A stretch of 64,000 nt of DNA from Polytrichum commune (taxonomy: Eukaryota; Streptophyta; Polytrichopsida; Polytrichales; Polytrichaceae): positions 8,062,001-8,126,000 of the forward strand of contig OX485806.1 in assembly GCA_950295325.1 (NCBI GenBank), written 5' to 3'. The notes beneath the pieces were generated by a model. That model was not told the origin of the DNA. It searched no databases and saw nothing but the letters and a program-made list of their open reading frames with translations. The position numbers and the translations under genes are program-made. The stretch's first letter is position 1; each line of letters opens with the position of its first letter. Below, one piece after another: positions 22,226 through 34,563 of this stretch.

Positions 22226-22565
22226 CTCGGGGGGGGGGGGGGGTAGTCATTGGTTGGAGTAGCAATATACGTGCGAACAAATGATAGGGTATTTTAAAAA
22301 CATGGGGGCAAAAAAATATAAATGTACTTAAGAGTAATATAAGGTATCAAAAATGGCACTAGACATCTTTAAAGTACTATAGGGTACGGAATAATAGGTA
22401 ATTTGGAATTATAAGTAATGCAAGCCATTTTTTTATTAACCCAAAGTAGAAAATTACATAATGATAGCATGTGAATTTTTTTTTGAAAGTAATACCCCCC
22501 TATAAAATAGTGGTTGTTCGCACCTATATCCTTAACTTTTTAACTCACTGCCCCCCCCCCCCGAG
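22226..22565. mobile_element. hAT-like MITE with G-tract ends, copy 2
   Basis: The ends are CTCGGGG and CCCCGAG, an exact inverted pair with long G/C tracts. The flanking 8-base duplication ACAAATGC is perfect (22218-22225 and 22566-22573). The interior is a close match to the element at 15565 in the opposite orientation, including both GTGCGAACAA words. Two independent target sites define the family limits. Confidence 0.85.
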
Positions 22566-22573
22566 ACAAATGC

Positions 22574-25006
22574 TGACATATCCTTCATATTTGTTCGTTT
22601 TCTACAACAAGCATTGCATATTGAAGATCTTCTCATGTTCTTTCTTTGGACATCAAGATCATTCCTAACTCTTCATCATTTGGACGCAATGACCTTTCAA
22701 AGAGCAAGTGCTCTTCATGTCAATTTTTGATGTTTTCTCCCTCATTTTTGGGATTTTTGAAGTGGCTTTATGCTACTTGGACTTCCATTCTCAATATCTT
22801 TCAATTGGCATCTTTCCCACAACCAAAATTGTAATTATCAAAATGTAATGAATATTGAAGATTTAAGGGTAACTAGTGTTGCACGCTATTTTCACGTGCG
22901 ATGGTGTTTAATGTGGGTCACACTAAACATATGTCCCTAATATTTACCATACTCAATGTAGTGCCTTGAACAAAACTCTTTCAAGGTGACCAATTGATCA
23001 CTTTGGGCATTTTGGGGGGGGGGGGGGAGGAGGAGGAGGGGGTTAAAGCTAATGTGAGACAAAGGTTCTTTTTCTTTTTCTAGGCATGGACGCCAATAGC
23101 AGAGATCATGTTGGTAGTTGGTTTGTGGGAACCACTAGGGATAAGCACTAGTTGCAGGTGCATGTCAATCGACATATAGATAGTTGTATGTAGCGAGTAG
23201 GAAAAATGACTCCCAAGTAGGTTAGTCACTATAGCACTTAAATGCTTGAGAATGTTCTATTTGTAGCAACATTTTGATGTTTGAGAAGTGGAAGGTCTTG
23301 ATAAATGTGCACGTATAAACTAAGAGACCTTCTTCAAGAGTATTTCTCATTTTCCCTGTGCAAAGAGATATGATATTAATTGTGAGCCCGTATGAAAGAG
23401 GGTTGCTTCAACATTGAGCATTGTTTTCATTCATATCTAAGCCCCCTATGGCTTCTAAGACAATCAATGGTGCAATTGAACTATATGGTCATGGAATACT
23501 TTGTTTTTTCTGGTGATGTGCATTTTTTTTTTCTTATTTGTTTTTCTTTTGTTAAATATTTTTGGCATGGAAGAGGGGTACGAGTATTAATGAAAGAATT
23601 TTGACAAGGGACCCAACTAAACAAGTTGGGCAAGTGGAAATAAAAAACGGTGCCAAAGGTTACATTATTTGACTTGGAAAAACTACACAACATGGAGATT
23701 TTAAGAGGACATGAATTGCACTACCAACTTCATTGATACACACACTAGATAAGCCCTAAGGGATGGGAGATCTTAGTGGGACTTACCATATATGACCATT
23801 TGGGGGTCCTCCCCTTTGGACTTTGTGATTATGGAGATAAACAACTTGGATTGAGGGACAAAGGAAGGTGAGGGCTTTGTTATGGGAAAGTCAACCTAGC
23901 CTCCAATCTTGGAATGCCACCTCGGATGCCAATTGATTATGACTTCTCCTTTTTAAACAAATTGAGAATCTCAAATACTAAAAGTAACTCAAATACAACC
24001 AATTGAGGGGGGGTCTCAAAATTGAGACCCTTAGTAACATCAAGTATATCAACATGCAACCATACATGTGCCAATCCACCGAACAACAAGCAATCAAACG
24101 TTTTCTACATCAAGTGGTATAAAATTCCTTACGGACATCCTCCTATGCCATAATAGTGTTCAAAGCTATGTTGATGCTTTGTGGGCCGGGAATCCCTTAT
24201 GGATTGTGCCACCATTACTATGGGGTATGCCACCCTTCTTGCATTCCTCAACCTAAATACTAAGGGCCGGTTACCGGCCCTTACTCTCATGACAATGTTT
24301 TAGTCAGCACATGGTTGAGGGGGGACATCAATGGTTGTTTACACGTTTCTAGCCCCATTGGAACGACTAGTTGTGAGGTCACGCTACAAGACCATTATTT
24401 TTAGTGTTATTGGCCTATAAGGGCTTGCATGGTGCCCTACATCACTGACGAACTTATTAAGTATTTTCCTCCGATCGGACTCACATCTTCGTAGTTGTGA
24501 CTCTACTCTTACAAAGCTTAAGGTAGATAAGTCTTAGGTGGTTTGTTTCTTAATTGGACCCCTAGATTTGATTGATGTGTGGTTTGGTGAGGATCAAAGA
24601 GCAAACATCATAAAGATACATGTTCAAAAAATCAATAAACATGGTCTTCCAATAACCATAACTAAATCAAGGGGAGGTCCAATTTTCGATCTGGTGTTTG
24701 CAAATGCTTTAGTGTAGATTTGCTAATGTAACACATGTCTTGTTGTGTAAATATAATCGGTAGAAGTTGGAGAACATGGAAAAAGAACCACATAACACTC
24801 ACATACCTTTGTTTTTGTTTTTATTTATTTAAAGAAACTATGCAAAACAAAACAAGAGAGCACATTTTAAAATCTTATATCAATGCTACGGCATCATAGG
24901 AACCTTATCATAATTATTTTTGAATGTTCTACCACTCAAACCTATTGCAGTGAATGAAAGCATTGTAGATAGCGCGGTGGACCTTCTGCACGAGGCCAAC
25001 AATCTA
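22574..25006. other. AT-rich stretch, no recognised gene
   Basis: It contains a long G-tract near 23015 followed by GGA repeats, and short frames of 62-70 codons with no domain. An inverted copy of the dispersed repeat seen at 2193 and 39648 lies at about 24545-24650. Confidence 0.4.
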
Positions 25007-25014
25007 GTTCAAGT

Positions 25015-25406
25015 GAGTATTCAAGATTGAAGCCTTCATATGAGTTTCATTTTGAAGGGCTCTCAAATTTAAGTCCTTTAGTTGAAGGGTTGGTTCAAAT
25101 CCAAGACGTCGATCCACGAATATAGAAATGAAACACAAAACTCATATTAAACTTGTGCATGAATTATATGGTACGTGTTTCCAGTACAATGTGAAGAATT
25201 AAGAATCAACCATCTAACTCCACTTCTGGCAGTGACAACACCCTACGCTTGTTGGTTCTTGTGGCGGGCAGATTATATTGAGAACTTCAAATGATGTCTT
25301 CATTTTCAATTTGAGGTTGTGTTTTGAAGGGTTGTTTTGAGAGAGGTATATTTTGAAGGGCCAAATCGCGTTTGAAGGGCATTGACGACTTCGATCTTGA
25401 ACACTC
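25015..25406. mobile_element. hAT-like MITE of the CAGTGTTCAAG family, copy 1
   Basis: The left end reads GAGTATTCAAGATTGAAG. The right end, reverse-complemented, reads GAGTGTTCAAGATCGAAG. The flanks GTTCAAGT and ATTCAAGT match in 7 of 8 bases. The interior, with repeated TTTGAAGGGC words, is shared with the copies at 32109, 32509 and 58401. It is non-coding. Confidence 0.75.
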
Positions 25407-25468
25407 ATTCAAGTGTTTGTGATTTCCATGAGTTACAAATGGAGGAAGAGTGTGGCCTAGCTAGCCAA

Positions 25469-25545
25469 ATCATCGTTGGCAATTGTTGGCTTTGCAAGCA
25501 CACTAGAATCATGAAGGATTGTCCCCTAGCACATCTAAAATACCC
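25469..25545 (+). pseudogene. decayed retroelement zinc knuckle
   Basis: The frame reads N-C-W-L-C-K-H-T-R-I-M-K-D-C-P. Compared with a CCHC knuckle (CxxC, four residues, H, four residues, C) it keeps the three cysteines but lacks the histidine position and one residue. Such knuckles occur in copia Gag and in plant LINE ORF1 proteins. It lies just outside the MITE that ends at 25406, which may have inserted into the retroelement. The surrounding frame continues to about 25651. Confidence 0.35.
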
Positions 25546-25877
25546 ATCTATCCAGCACGGATGTAGTATTGATGACGTGGCAGTCTCCACTCTCTGCCAA
25601 CGAGGAACGCCTTTCCAAGGTCGCTGCGCTTGTCCTTCCGCCTGTGGCTAAAAACGGCCCCCTTTTCCCATGAAGCTTTAATTCCTTGGACAATTTCCCT
25701 TGTGATGAGTGTGGAGATAGAAACCTTTTGTCGAGGGCTAAATTTTAGCACATCCAAAACAACTGACGTAGGTCGGATTGGGCCGCCATGAAGGCTACGT
25801 TTAGGTTTAGGTTCGGCAAAACTCCACATTCGAGTCCGAGTGAATGGACTTGTTCAACAAGCAACACATCAAGGGCC

Positions 25878-26098
25878 GCTTCACACTATGGCCATTCAAG
25901 TCGAGAGGCCGTGAGATTGAGTGGCCAAACTTTGTTGAGAGTCCAAAGAAACGGGCTGAAAATACACAGTCGATAAAATATAGGAATTGGAGCCTTCGGT
26001 CGGGCATGGTGTGAAGCGTCCAAAGGCCAAGCCCAAAGCCCAAACCTTTGGCCATGAAATCCCACGGCCTCTTGACTTGGACGGCCACAATGTGAAGC
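25878..26098. repeat. inverted repeat with arms of about 55 bases
   Basis: The left arm (about 25878-25930) contains CTTCACACTATGGCC and CGAGAGGCCGTG. The right arm (about 26041-26098), reverse-complemented, contains CTTCACATTGTGGCC and CAAGAGGCCGTG. The arms match in roughly four of five bases around a 110-base loop with AAGGCCAAGCCCAAAG words. The region is unusually GC-rich for this window. It may be a foldback element or a hairpin-RNA source. Confidence 0.6.
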
Positions 26099-26105
26099 CT
26101 GCCAA

Positions 26106-29100
26106 GGGCCAAGCCCAAAGTCCAAAGGAAGAAGGAGCATCCCACTTTATTTGCTGCCCAAAATAGTACCTCCGATCTAACGGCCGAGATCTTGTATTTA
26201 CAACTTTTATTAACTTGGTTCTATTGGGAACATCACTTGCAGGCACTAGCCAAAAATGTTCTCCAAACCCACATTTCGAACCAAATGTAGGACTAGTAAC
26301 TATGAACCATCCAAGAACCTTTGTGCGTAGGTAACATTATCTTGGTATCAATTCAATGATATTGTGTATTGATACCACATACCAGTCCCAAAAGCCATAC
26401 CTGGACATGGACAATAGTTGTTATTAATAAACATCACAAGGTATAAGTCAATGCAAGGTAGGGCTTTTGTGTCACCTACAATTTCTCATTTATGTATAAA
26501 TAGAACCAATTGGCACCTTAGTGCCCCACCCCCTCCCGTTCTTTTTTTTATAAATAAAACAAAAACAAAAACAAAAGCATGGATTGAAACAAATTCAATT
26601 GCACATGAATAGAATACAACCTATAGATTGTTTTGTATTTTATTCTTCGTGAGAAACAAAACAATCGAGGGGACTTTCAAGAAATAATGGTCATCTGCAG
26701 TCTAACCTTCCAAGTAGCTGTCAAATTACTATGAGTGACAATAAGTCCTTTAACATACCAAACTGAATCAAGTTCATGAAGAACATCTTTATAAGCAACG
26801 TCCGAAGCTTTTCCAAATTGGTGAGAGTCCGTTGCCACTCAAGTCTATCGTAGTCAATCAAGTAGTCCCACACAAATTGGCACCTTGGCCCTCAAAGGTC
26901 AAAGAGGCTCGTAATGAGACTCAACACATTGTACATGAGTGTTTTAGCTTTTAGATTTAAGCTAAACGTATTGAAAGTGATGCCATCTAGAATGGATCTA
27001 CTTATCAATTGCATTTGTCCAATTGAAGCACATACAGTACATACATCATATCAAATGTAAAGAACTTTGGGTTCAAGTAAATGGCCTATATTCATATACA
27101 CTTCACATATTGCTTATCATCATCCTCACATATGACAACATTTTCTCTTCCACTTTGTAATAGGTTGTGTTGTATATAATTTCAATTTTATTAACCAAGT
27201 GAAACTTGACTATGATATTTGTGTACAAACTACCACGTAGCCCTTGGAAAGTCTACCAATAATGTGGTGTTCATTTTAAAGCTAAATCTAGTTCATTAGG
27301 ATAAAACAATGTAAACATGCTTACAATGAACTAGAAGATTTTACAGACATATGAGCCATATGACTATGAACTTGAGATTCATAAAAGAGAGATTGAAAGA
27401 GGCCATAAGATGATAGAAAGGGATGAAACTCTTGGGGTCAAAGCACATGACCGTTGATGGGTATAAGTAAGGAGAATATTCCTTTGCCAAGGGATTACCA
27501 TTGATTGTTGAATGACGCCAAACCTTTATTGAATTTTAGAATTTCACAAATCCTCGTTGTTAGTCTCAAAGGAGTGGGTGTATTGGGTGAGTGATTCACC
27601 TTCAATCAATGTTGACCGTTGTTTGAATGAATGGAGGAACCACTAGGAATATGTACTCGTTGTCTTGGTTTTTTGTATAATTTACTTTGTGTAATTCGGA
27701 GTGTGGAAATGTTTTATTTTATTTTATCAAAGTTATCTTTCTATTCAAGAAAAAAAATTGAGATTGTTCTCATTTGCATGTCTCTACTACAATTGATGTA
27801 TTGAAGAATAATCTATATTGAGTTTGATGGACCAAACTGGAGATTCTACGTAGAAAGAATATTGTCTATTAAAGTGTAATCTCACATAGTGGTCCTCCAA
27901 AGAGTTTGTTATGGTGGACATGCATTTAAGGAGTAAATGAGAGTGAAATGGAGGAATCAATTGATTCTCGGTTGTTGAATATGGGAGTAGTTTTACTGAA
28001 AACCAAGAGGATTAATTCCCTCTTCTAAGCCTAGTGGTTGTGAGAGATGTAGGTAAATCTGAATGGACAGTTGAATAAGATGGTGTAAGTGAATTAACAT
28101 CAATTAAAAGAAGAGGATACAAAGTTGTTAATGCTTACGAGAGAATCTCATAGAGTCTTTGCTTGAGTGAACATTGCAAGTCGTGTTTGTATCATTTTTT
28201 CAAAGCAAGAGTAATTGGGGAGATACATGAGATCAATGTTTCATGTCGAAACTCTTACTAGATGGGAAGATACAAGTCCATAAGATTAAGAAGTTACATT
28301 GTTGATACACAACTTAGAAACCCAAACCATGATTTGTAAATTTGATGAATTTCAAATCCATTGTCTACCTACCCTAAATGCAATAGTATTAGCAAGAGGG
28401 GGCCCGGGGGGGGGGGGAGGGGAGGAGGAGGGTATTGTGTAGTGGATTCATTGGCTATGATAGTCTAATGTTAGGCGTCATCGTGGCATTCAAAATTTCT
28501 TCATTTTTTGCATGAGTTGACAAGGCTACTTACATATGGAAACGGATTTGCAAACTCAGTAGTTTTGACCTTTGGTGTTTCATCCACATACCTTATTTTT
28601 ACACTACCAATTGTTCATACCCATTCTATCATGGAAGAGAAAAACCATAGTCTATTATAAACATGTGTCTTAAAACATTGATGCCTAGATTGACATGTGG
28701 TGCAACTAAGGCATAAAGATCATAGGTAATTATTTCACTTGGAAATATTATGTTGTGCACAATATTATTTTGCAATTAAATTATAATTGGTTTAAAAATC
28801 AAACTATTAACTCTTGACTTGAGAAATGATGTGGCCTATGGTCTTACGTGGTTGACCCTTCTCATCTGTAATCAAAGCTCAAGTAAAAAAGAATACTATA
28901 CTATGAAAAATTCATCAAATTAAGAATTAATCAAGAAGAATTGAAAAATCTACAAGGGTGACAACATTACATTTTCAAGGTAAATTTAAGAAGCCAATCA
29001 ATACAAGACTATCGATGACACCAAAGTGCCTTTGGCTTTGGTAAAGAGACAAAAATGGGATACTACATGCAAGACTGTTGACAATGGTTGTGCCTATGCA

Positions 29101-29718
29101 TGCGCACCGCACTAGATCGGAATCAAATGAATTTACCGCCAAACCATTGCATGGGATAATATTGTGTGATTGAGAGACTACCACGAATGCACATATTGTT
29201 GTTGAGAGACTTGAAACCCTTATACCCAAATAATTGTGTGAATTATCAGTTTCAATCCCAAATAATATGAAATAAGGTTATGTGTGTCCTAACTACATTC
29301 ATTTGGAACACCTAGATGATACATAATCCACCTTTGAAGTCTTCCATGAGTGTTCTCTAGGGTTTGTTTGTGATCAAAATCTACATTACAAATACCTTCA
29401 AAAACATAATTGGCATTGGAGAATCCACTAATTCATATGAACTAATCACAAATTAGGAAGGGAATGTCATTTTTTTGGTTATAATATCAACCAATCATGC
29501 TTGCCTGCTCTCTATGACAAAAGCACATTCTTCCAAATAAGTGGATATCAATCTTCTAATACTTATGACAACATGAGTTTTTAGGTTGAATCTCGAAATG
29601 GAAAGTTCACGTAGAGAACCTCCAAGATTCAAGAGAGGGTTCAACGATGATCATTGGTCGAACCTTATAATGCTTGAGTGTTTGGATTGGTTACATTGGG
29701 ATAGGAATCAAGAACGAG
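26106..29718. other. AT-rich stretch, no recognised gene
   Basis: No frame above 85 codons and no clear element ends. Near 26895-26950 one frame reads N-E-T-Q-H-I-V-H-E-C, resembling the second half of a LINE zinc-binding domain, but it lacks a readable CxxC. A long G-tract lies near 28400. Confidence 0.35.
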
Positions 29719-29720
29719 TA

Positions 29721-29935
29721 CACCAAATATGATATTTAGTGTGACTGACTATTTGGATATACATGGTGCTATATCTTTTTACTATTGAACTCTTTTCTTA
29801 CCAAGTAAAGTTGTCAAAGTTCTATAATGTCCAAACTACCAATCTAACATTTGTTGGTAAAATATGAGATGTACAATAAATAGATAGCATTGCGTAATTC
29901 CAAATCGTAAGTCACACTAAATATCATATTTCGTG
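29721..29935. mobile_element. mariner/Stowaway-like MITE (215 bases)
   Basis: The left end CACCAAATATGATATTTAG is matched, with one change (CACGAAATATG...), by the reverse-complemented right end. The TIR continues through TGTGACT to about 26 bases. TA flanks both sides (29719-29720 and 29936-29937). Inner words ATTTGGA and TGCTAT are shared with the element at 40915. It is non-coding. Confidence 0.85.
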
Positions 29936-29937
29936 TA

Positions 29938-31090
29938 GTGGTTTCTTAAGAATGCTAGGGTGGTCCCTTCACCTTAAAAACGAATAGTCAAGACTCAAAG
30001 ACGCTTAACCTTGTCACATTGGCATCATCTCCATGTCAAGGTGGGAAAGACCAAGGGGTAAACGATGATATCAAAGACCGCCCTTGTCACTTGTATGAAT
30101 GCCATTCGAATATTATAGTACGGCCACGAATACATTCGCATTTGATATGTTTTGGGTCAAAACTTCATGGTCAAAACTTCATGGTCAAACATCTAGTGGA
30201 TTCCAGGACACAAGTTATTACTACACATAGCTATGAAGGGTTATTGCACGGTTTGTACACAACTGGAACCCATTGTTTTTTTTTTTTTTTTTTTTCTAAC
30301 TCCATTTCTCAACACTCAAGGCCCGACTGCTGGTCCCAGTTCATAAAAACCACTGTAACTGTTGAGTGGAATACGACCAGCTGGTGAGACAAGAAAGCAA
30401 GGCCAGTCCAACACGGGTACGAATTTGGTGACCCACATATGAGCCCGGGTTCCCGAATATTCAAATATGGAATTTGTGTTACGAGTGTTGTTGGGTTGTG
30501 TCCATATTCCCAACAAGTACAAAATGTCAAAAGCTATAGTGTACGTTTCACAACAGAAATAGTCATATTCAAATCACCTCATGACTCTACCCTTTACTTC
30601 TTCGCAAATTTATATTGATTTTACCATGTACCCGGTTCCACCACCAATAAATGTTGCCCGGTTCACATATAGTATGCCATGCACTAAAAATCACCCTGCC
30701 AAGCTTTCACTGCTCCAACACATGCGGGCTTTCATTTGGTTTTTTTTATTTTTCTCTCTCTCTTGATCCAACACGTGGGTATCAGCGATGTGTGGTAGCT
30801 GTGGATCTAAGAACGGGCACGAGAATGACACGTGTGTAAAAGTGATTGGACTGTGTTGTTCAACATTCTAAACTACTCTAGATCCAATAGTCAACGTCAC
30901 ACCGCTACTCGGTCTAGAATCCTTGCACCCCTTTTTGAAAGGAGAAAGGGGAAGGGTGAGATGACAACGACTACGAAATCTCTGGCGTGTAGATGACCCT
31001 AACAACCGATAGATAACCCTAGCAACTATGCCTGGCTAGCAGGTTGTCAGCTTGTATTGATTCAGCCGATGCGAAAGTTGAGTAATGTTA
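29938..31090. other. no gene seen
   Basis: It contains a short tandem AACTTCATGGTCAA duplication near 30160 and a run of 20 T near 30276. Frames here (up to 122 codons) run through the T-run and have no recognisable domain. Confidence 0.35.
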
Positions 31091-31094
31091 TGAC

Positions 31095-31726
31095 CCTTAT
31101 CATGACATGAAATTGATTAGGAAACGAACGGCCTCAACGAACCTTGCAAATTGAACTGCATTCTAGATTGCATGTTTCCCACCTCCATTGGCATGCATGC
31201 ATTCCACGAAAGGTGTTTGACGATTGCACAATTTACATTTGTGAGGTGCATGGGGACAGGTGCTTCGCATGGCCATGGTACAAGGGACAATCTATGAAGA
31301 AATATGAGACTCTAATCGCATTGAACACCTAGACCCACTAGACACTGGGAAAAAAACTTAACTTGTCCATTACAACCATCCGTTGCACAATAACTCTATG
31401 ATTGTCCTTATCATGACATGAAATCGATTAGGAAACAAACGACCTCAACAAAACTTGCAAGTTGAACTACATCCTAGATTGCAAGTTTCCCACCTCCATT
31501 GGCATGCATGCATTCCACGAAAGGTGTTTGATGATTGCACAATTTACATTTGTGAGGTGCATGGGTACGGGTGCTTCGCATGGCCATGATACGAGGGACA
31601 ATCTATGAAGAAACATGGGACTCTAATCGCATAGAACACTAGACCCACTAGACATTATGGAAAGAAAAAAAACTAAAAAAAAACTTGTCCATTACAACCA
31701 TCCGTTGCACAATAACTCCATGATTA
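31095..31726. repeat. tandem duplication, two units of about 311-322 bases
   Basis: Unit 1 begins CCTTATCATGACATGAAAT at about 31095, and unit 2 begins with the same word at about 31406. Both carry CATTGGCATGCATGCATTCC and end GTTGCACAATAACTC(T/C)ATGATT. The second unit has a longer A-run near its end. Short frames differ between units, so no conserved protein is supported. Confidence 0.8.
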
Positions 31727-32100
31727 TCAAACTTCAACTTGTGTGTAGATTACAAGGTGTTTTCTTTTACCCTCGTTTTTATAGCTTGCGTTACATGGAA
31801 GGTGTCCTTGATTTTCCTGCATGCAGTGTGCATGAGAGATGTAAGGTGACTGCACGTTACATATTTATGGGGCCGAGGGGGGACAGATTCGAACCCATGG
31901 CCACAACGGTGAAGAATTATACTGCACAAATCGCAAAGAGTACCCGGGGGCCCACAGGTGTCCAGGACAAGGGCGATGAGTAATGGGGTATGACAAGGGA
32001 ATCCATTAGGAAGAGAACGAATGCAAGGCAACTTCAACTGGTGTGCAGATGCGGCAGGGGGTCTCGCCCCTTTTGTTTGCATGCATGGGCGGAGGGAGGG
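31727..32100. other. no gene seen; possible Pol III B box on the minus strand
   Basis: On the minus strand near 31885-31896 the word GGTTCGAATC matches a Pol III B box, but no A box can be placed at the right distance. An AACTTCAACTTGTGTG-like word occurs twice (about 31733 and 32031). Confidence 0.3.
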
Positions 32101-32108
32101 GGAGGTGT

Positions 32109-32500
32109 CAGTGTTCAAGATTGAAGCCCTCATGTGAGTTTCATTTTGAAGGGCGATCAAATTTCAGCCGTTCAATTGAAGGGTTGGTTCAAAACCAAGA
32201 CGTCAATCCAAGAATATAGAAATGAACTACAAAGTTTGTATTAAACGTGTGCATGAATTATATGGTACATGTTTCCAGTATAGTGTGAAGGATTAAGAAT
32301 CAGCCGTCTAACTCCACTTCTTTGTAGTGACAATGCCCTACGCTTGTTGGTTCTTGCGGCGGGCAGATTGTATTGAGGACTTCAGGTGATGCCTTCATTT
32401 TCAATTTGGGGTTGTGTTTTGAAGAGCTATTTTGAGAGAGGTATATTTTGAAGGGCCAAGTCGGTTTGAAGGACATCGAAGACTTCAATCTTGGACACCA
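32109..32500. mobile_element. hAT-like MITE of the CAGTGTTCAAG family, copy 2
   Basis: It starts CAGTGTTCAAGATTGAAG and ends, reverse-complemented, TGGTGTCCAAGATTGAAG. The duplication GGAGGTGT flanks it exactly (32101-32108 and 32501-32508). It is directly followed by another copy. It is non-coding, with TTTGAAGGGC-type words inside. Confidence 0.85.
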
Positions 32501-32508
32501 GGAGGTGT

Positions 32509-32887
32509 CAGTCTTCAAGAGTGAAGCCCTCATGTGAGTTTCATTTCGAAGGGCTCTCAATTTTCAGCCGTTCAGTTAAAGGGCTAGTTCAAATCCAAGA
32601 CGTCAATCCAAGAATATAGAATGAACTACAAAACTCGTATTAAACTCGTGCATGAATTATATGGTGCATGTTTCCAATATACTGTGAAGGATTAAGAATC
32701 AACCATCTAACTCCACTTCTGATAGTGACAATGCCCTACGCTTGTCTGTTCTTGTGGCGGGCAGATTGTACCGAGGACTTCAAGTGATGTCTTCATTTTC
32801 AATATGATGGGTTTCGTTTTGAAGGGTTATTTTGAGAGAGGTATATTTTGAAGGGCCAAATCACGTTTGAAGGGCATTGAAGACGGG
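32509..32887. mobile_element. hAT-like MITE of the CAGTGTTCAAG family, copy 3, 3' end truncated
   Basis: It begins CAGTCTTCAAGAGTGAAG right after the duplication that ends copy 2. The interior matches copy 2 throughout. The right TIR stops after CATTGAAGAC, lacking the last 15 or so bases. A third GGAGGTGT follows (32888-32895). Confidence 0.8.
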
Positions 32888-33173
32888 GGAGGTGTCCCTC
32901 GTCTCCTCCTCCTCCTCCTCTTCTTATTCTCACTGCAGGCAGCAGCTACATACATAGTGCATGGGAGGAGACTGAGGTGTCAGGCGGCTTGCACGTGACA
33001 AGTCTGAGACCACCGAGGGACGCAACGTATGATTGGATGGAAGCATTCAAAAAGACATTCAGGCTGCGTCATCGGATTCACGATTCCACACTGGCCTCAC
33101 CCACAAGGAATCCGCACCGGCCACCTCATCCTTTGAGGTAAGGTGAGGTAAGGGGCCAGGCCACTTCACACAC

Positions 33174-34563
33174 GAGGCTGAAGGCCCGGCACCACTTTGC
33201 GTTCTAAGATCTATTGTATGTGTCCGAGAAGGCCGAGGTTGTCCGAGTTCACTTCACACCAGTTAGGAGGTGAAAGCCTAAGAGGCCCGAAGAAATCACC
33301 GTGGATGAAACGTCTACATGGGTTCCTTCACGAGACTAAAGGCCCGTGACCATTTTGTATTCTAAGATGTCTCATTGGTCGAGGAAGTCAAGACTGTCCG
33401 AGTTCACTTCACACCAGTTAGGAGGTGAAAGCCTAAGAGGCCCAAAGAAATCATCGTGGATGAAACGTTTACATGGATTCCTTCATGAGACTGAAGGCCC
33501 GCGACCATTTTGCATTCTAAGATGTCTCATTGGTCGAGAAAGTCAAGACTGTCCAAGTTCACTTCACACCAGTTAGGAGGTGAAAGCCTAAGAGGCCCAA
33601 AGAAATCATCGTGGATGAAACGTTTACATGGATTCCTTCATGAGACTGAAGGCCCGCGACCATTTTGCATTCTAAGATGCCTCATTGGTCGAGAAAGTCA
33701 AGACTGTCCGAGTTCACTTCACACCAGTTAGAAGGTGAAAGCCTACGAGGCTTGAAGAAATCATCGTGGATGAAACGTTTACATGGATTCCTTTACAAGA
33801 CTAAAGGCCCGTGACCATTTTGCATTCTAAGATGTCTCATTGGTCGAGAAAGTCAAGACTGTCCGAGTTCACTTCACACTAGTTAGAAGGTGAAAGCCTA
33901 AGAGGCCCGAAGAAATCATCGTGGACAAAACGTCTACATGGATTCGTTCACGAGACTAAAGGCATGTGACCATTTTGCATTCTAAGATGTCTCATTGGTC
34001 GACAAAGTCAAGATTGTCCAAGTTCACTTCACACTAGTTAGGAGGTGAAAGCCTAAGAGGCCCGAAGAAATCATTGTGGATGAAACGTCTACATGGATTC
34101 GTTCACGAGACTAAAGGCATGTGACCATTTTGCATTCTAAGATGTCTCATTGGTCGACAAAGTCAAGATTGTCCAAGTTCACTTCACACTAGTTAGGAGG
34201 TGAAAGCCTAAGAGGCCCGAAGAAATCATTGTGGATGAAACGTCTACATGGATTCGTTCACGAGACTAAAGGCATGTGACCATTTTACATTTTAAGATGT
34301 CTCATTGGTCGAGAAAGTCAAGACTGTCCGAGTTCACTTCACACCAGTTAGAAGGTGAAAGCCTAAGAGGCCCGAAGAAATCATTGTGGATGAAACATCT
34401 ACATGGATTCCTTCACGAGACTAAAGGCCCGTGACCATTTTGCATTCTAAGATGTCTCATTGGTAGAGAAAGTCAAGATTGTCCGAGTTCACTTCACACC
34501 AGTTAGGAGGTGAAAGCCTAAGAGGCCTGAAGAAATCATCGTGGACGAAATGTCTACATGGAT
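33174..34563. repeat. tandem array, nine units of exactly 155 bases
   Basis: The word AGTTCACTTCACAC(C/T)AG recurs at 33246, 33401, 33556, 33711, 33866, 34021, 34176, 34331 and 34486, always 155 bases apart, with no indel between anchors. Neighbouring units (around 33401-33711 and 34021-34176) are nearly identical, which suggests recent unequal exchange. Since 155 is not a multiple of three, no frame runs through the array, and no protein is supported. Confidence 0.95.

Noticed and set aside
25382-25651. An 89-codon gene of its own
   Set aside because: Its start lies inside a MITE end; only the decayed zinc knuckle is recognisable.
26895-26950. LINE zinc-binding domain (N-E-T-Q-H-I-V-H-E-C)
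   Set aside because: The leading CxxC cannot be read in any nearby frame, so the match is too short to call.
31144-31332. Possible PPR-repeat relic (R-K-V-F-D-D...)
   Set aside because: Only a short resemblance; the second duplicated unit does not keep the frame and no further PPR motifs follow.
31880-31900. tRNA or SINE on the minus strand from a B-box-like word
   Set aside because: No A box, cloverleaf or copies could be found.
33346-33731. Two near-identical 73-76 codon frames
   Set aside because: Products of the 155-base array; the frame breaks in the other units.
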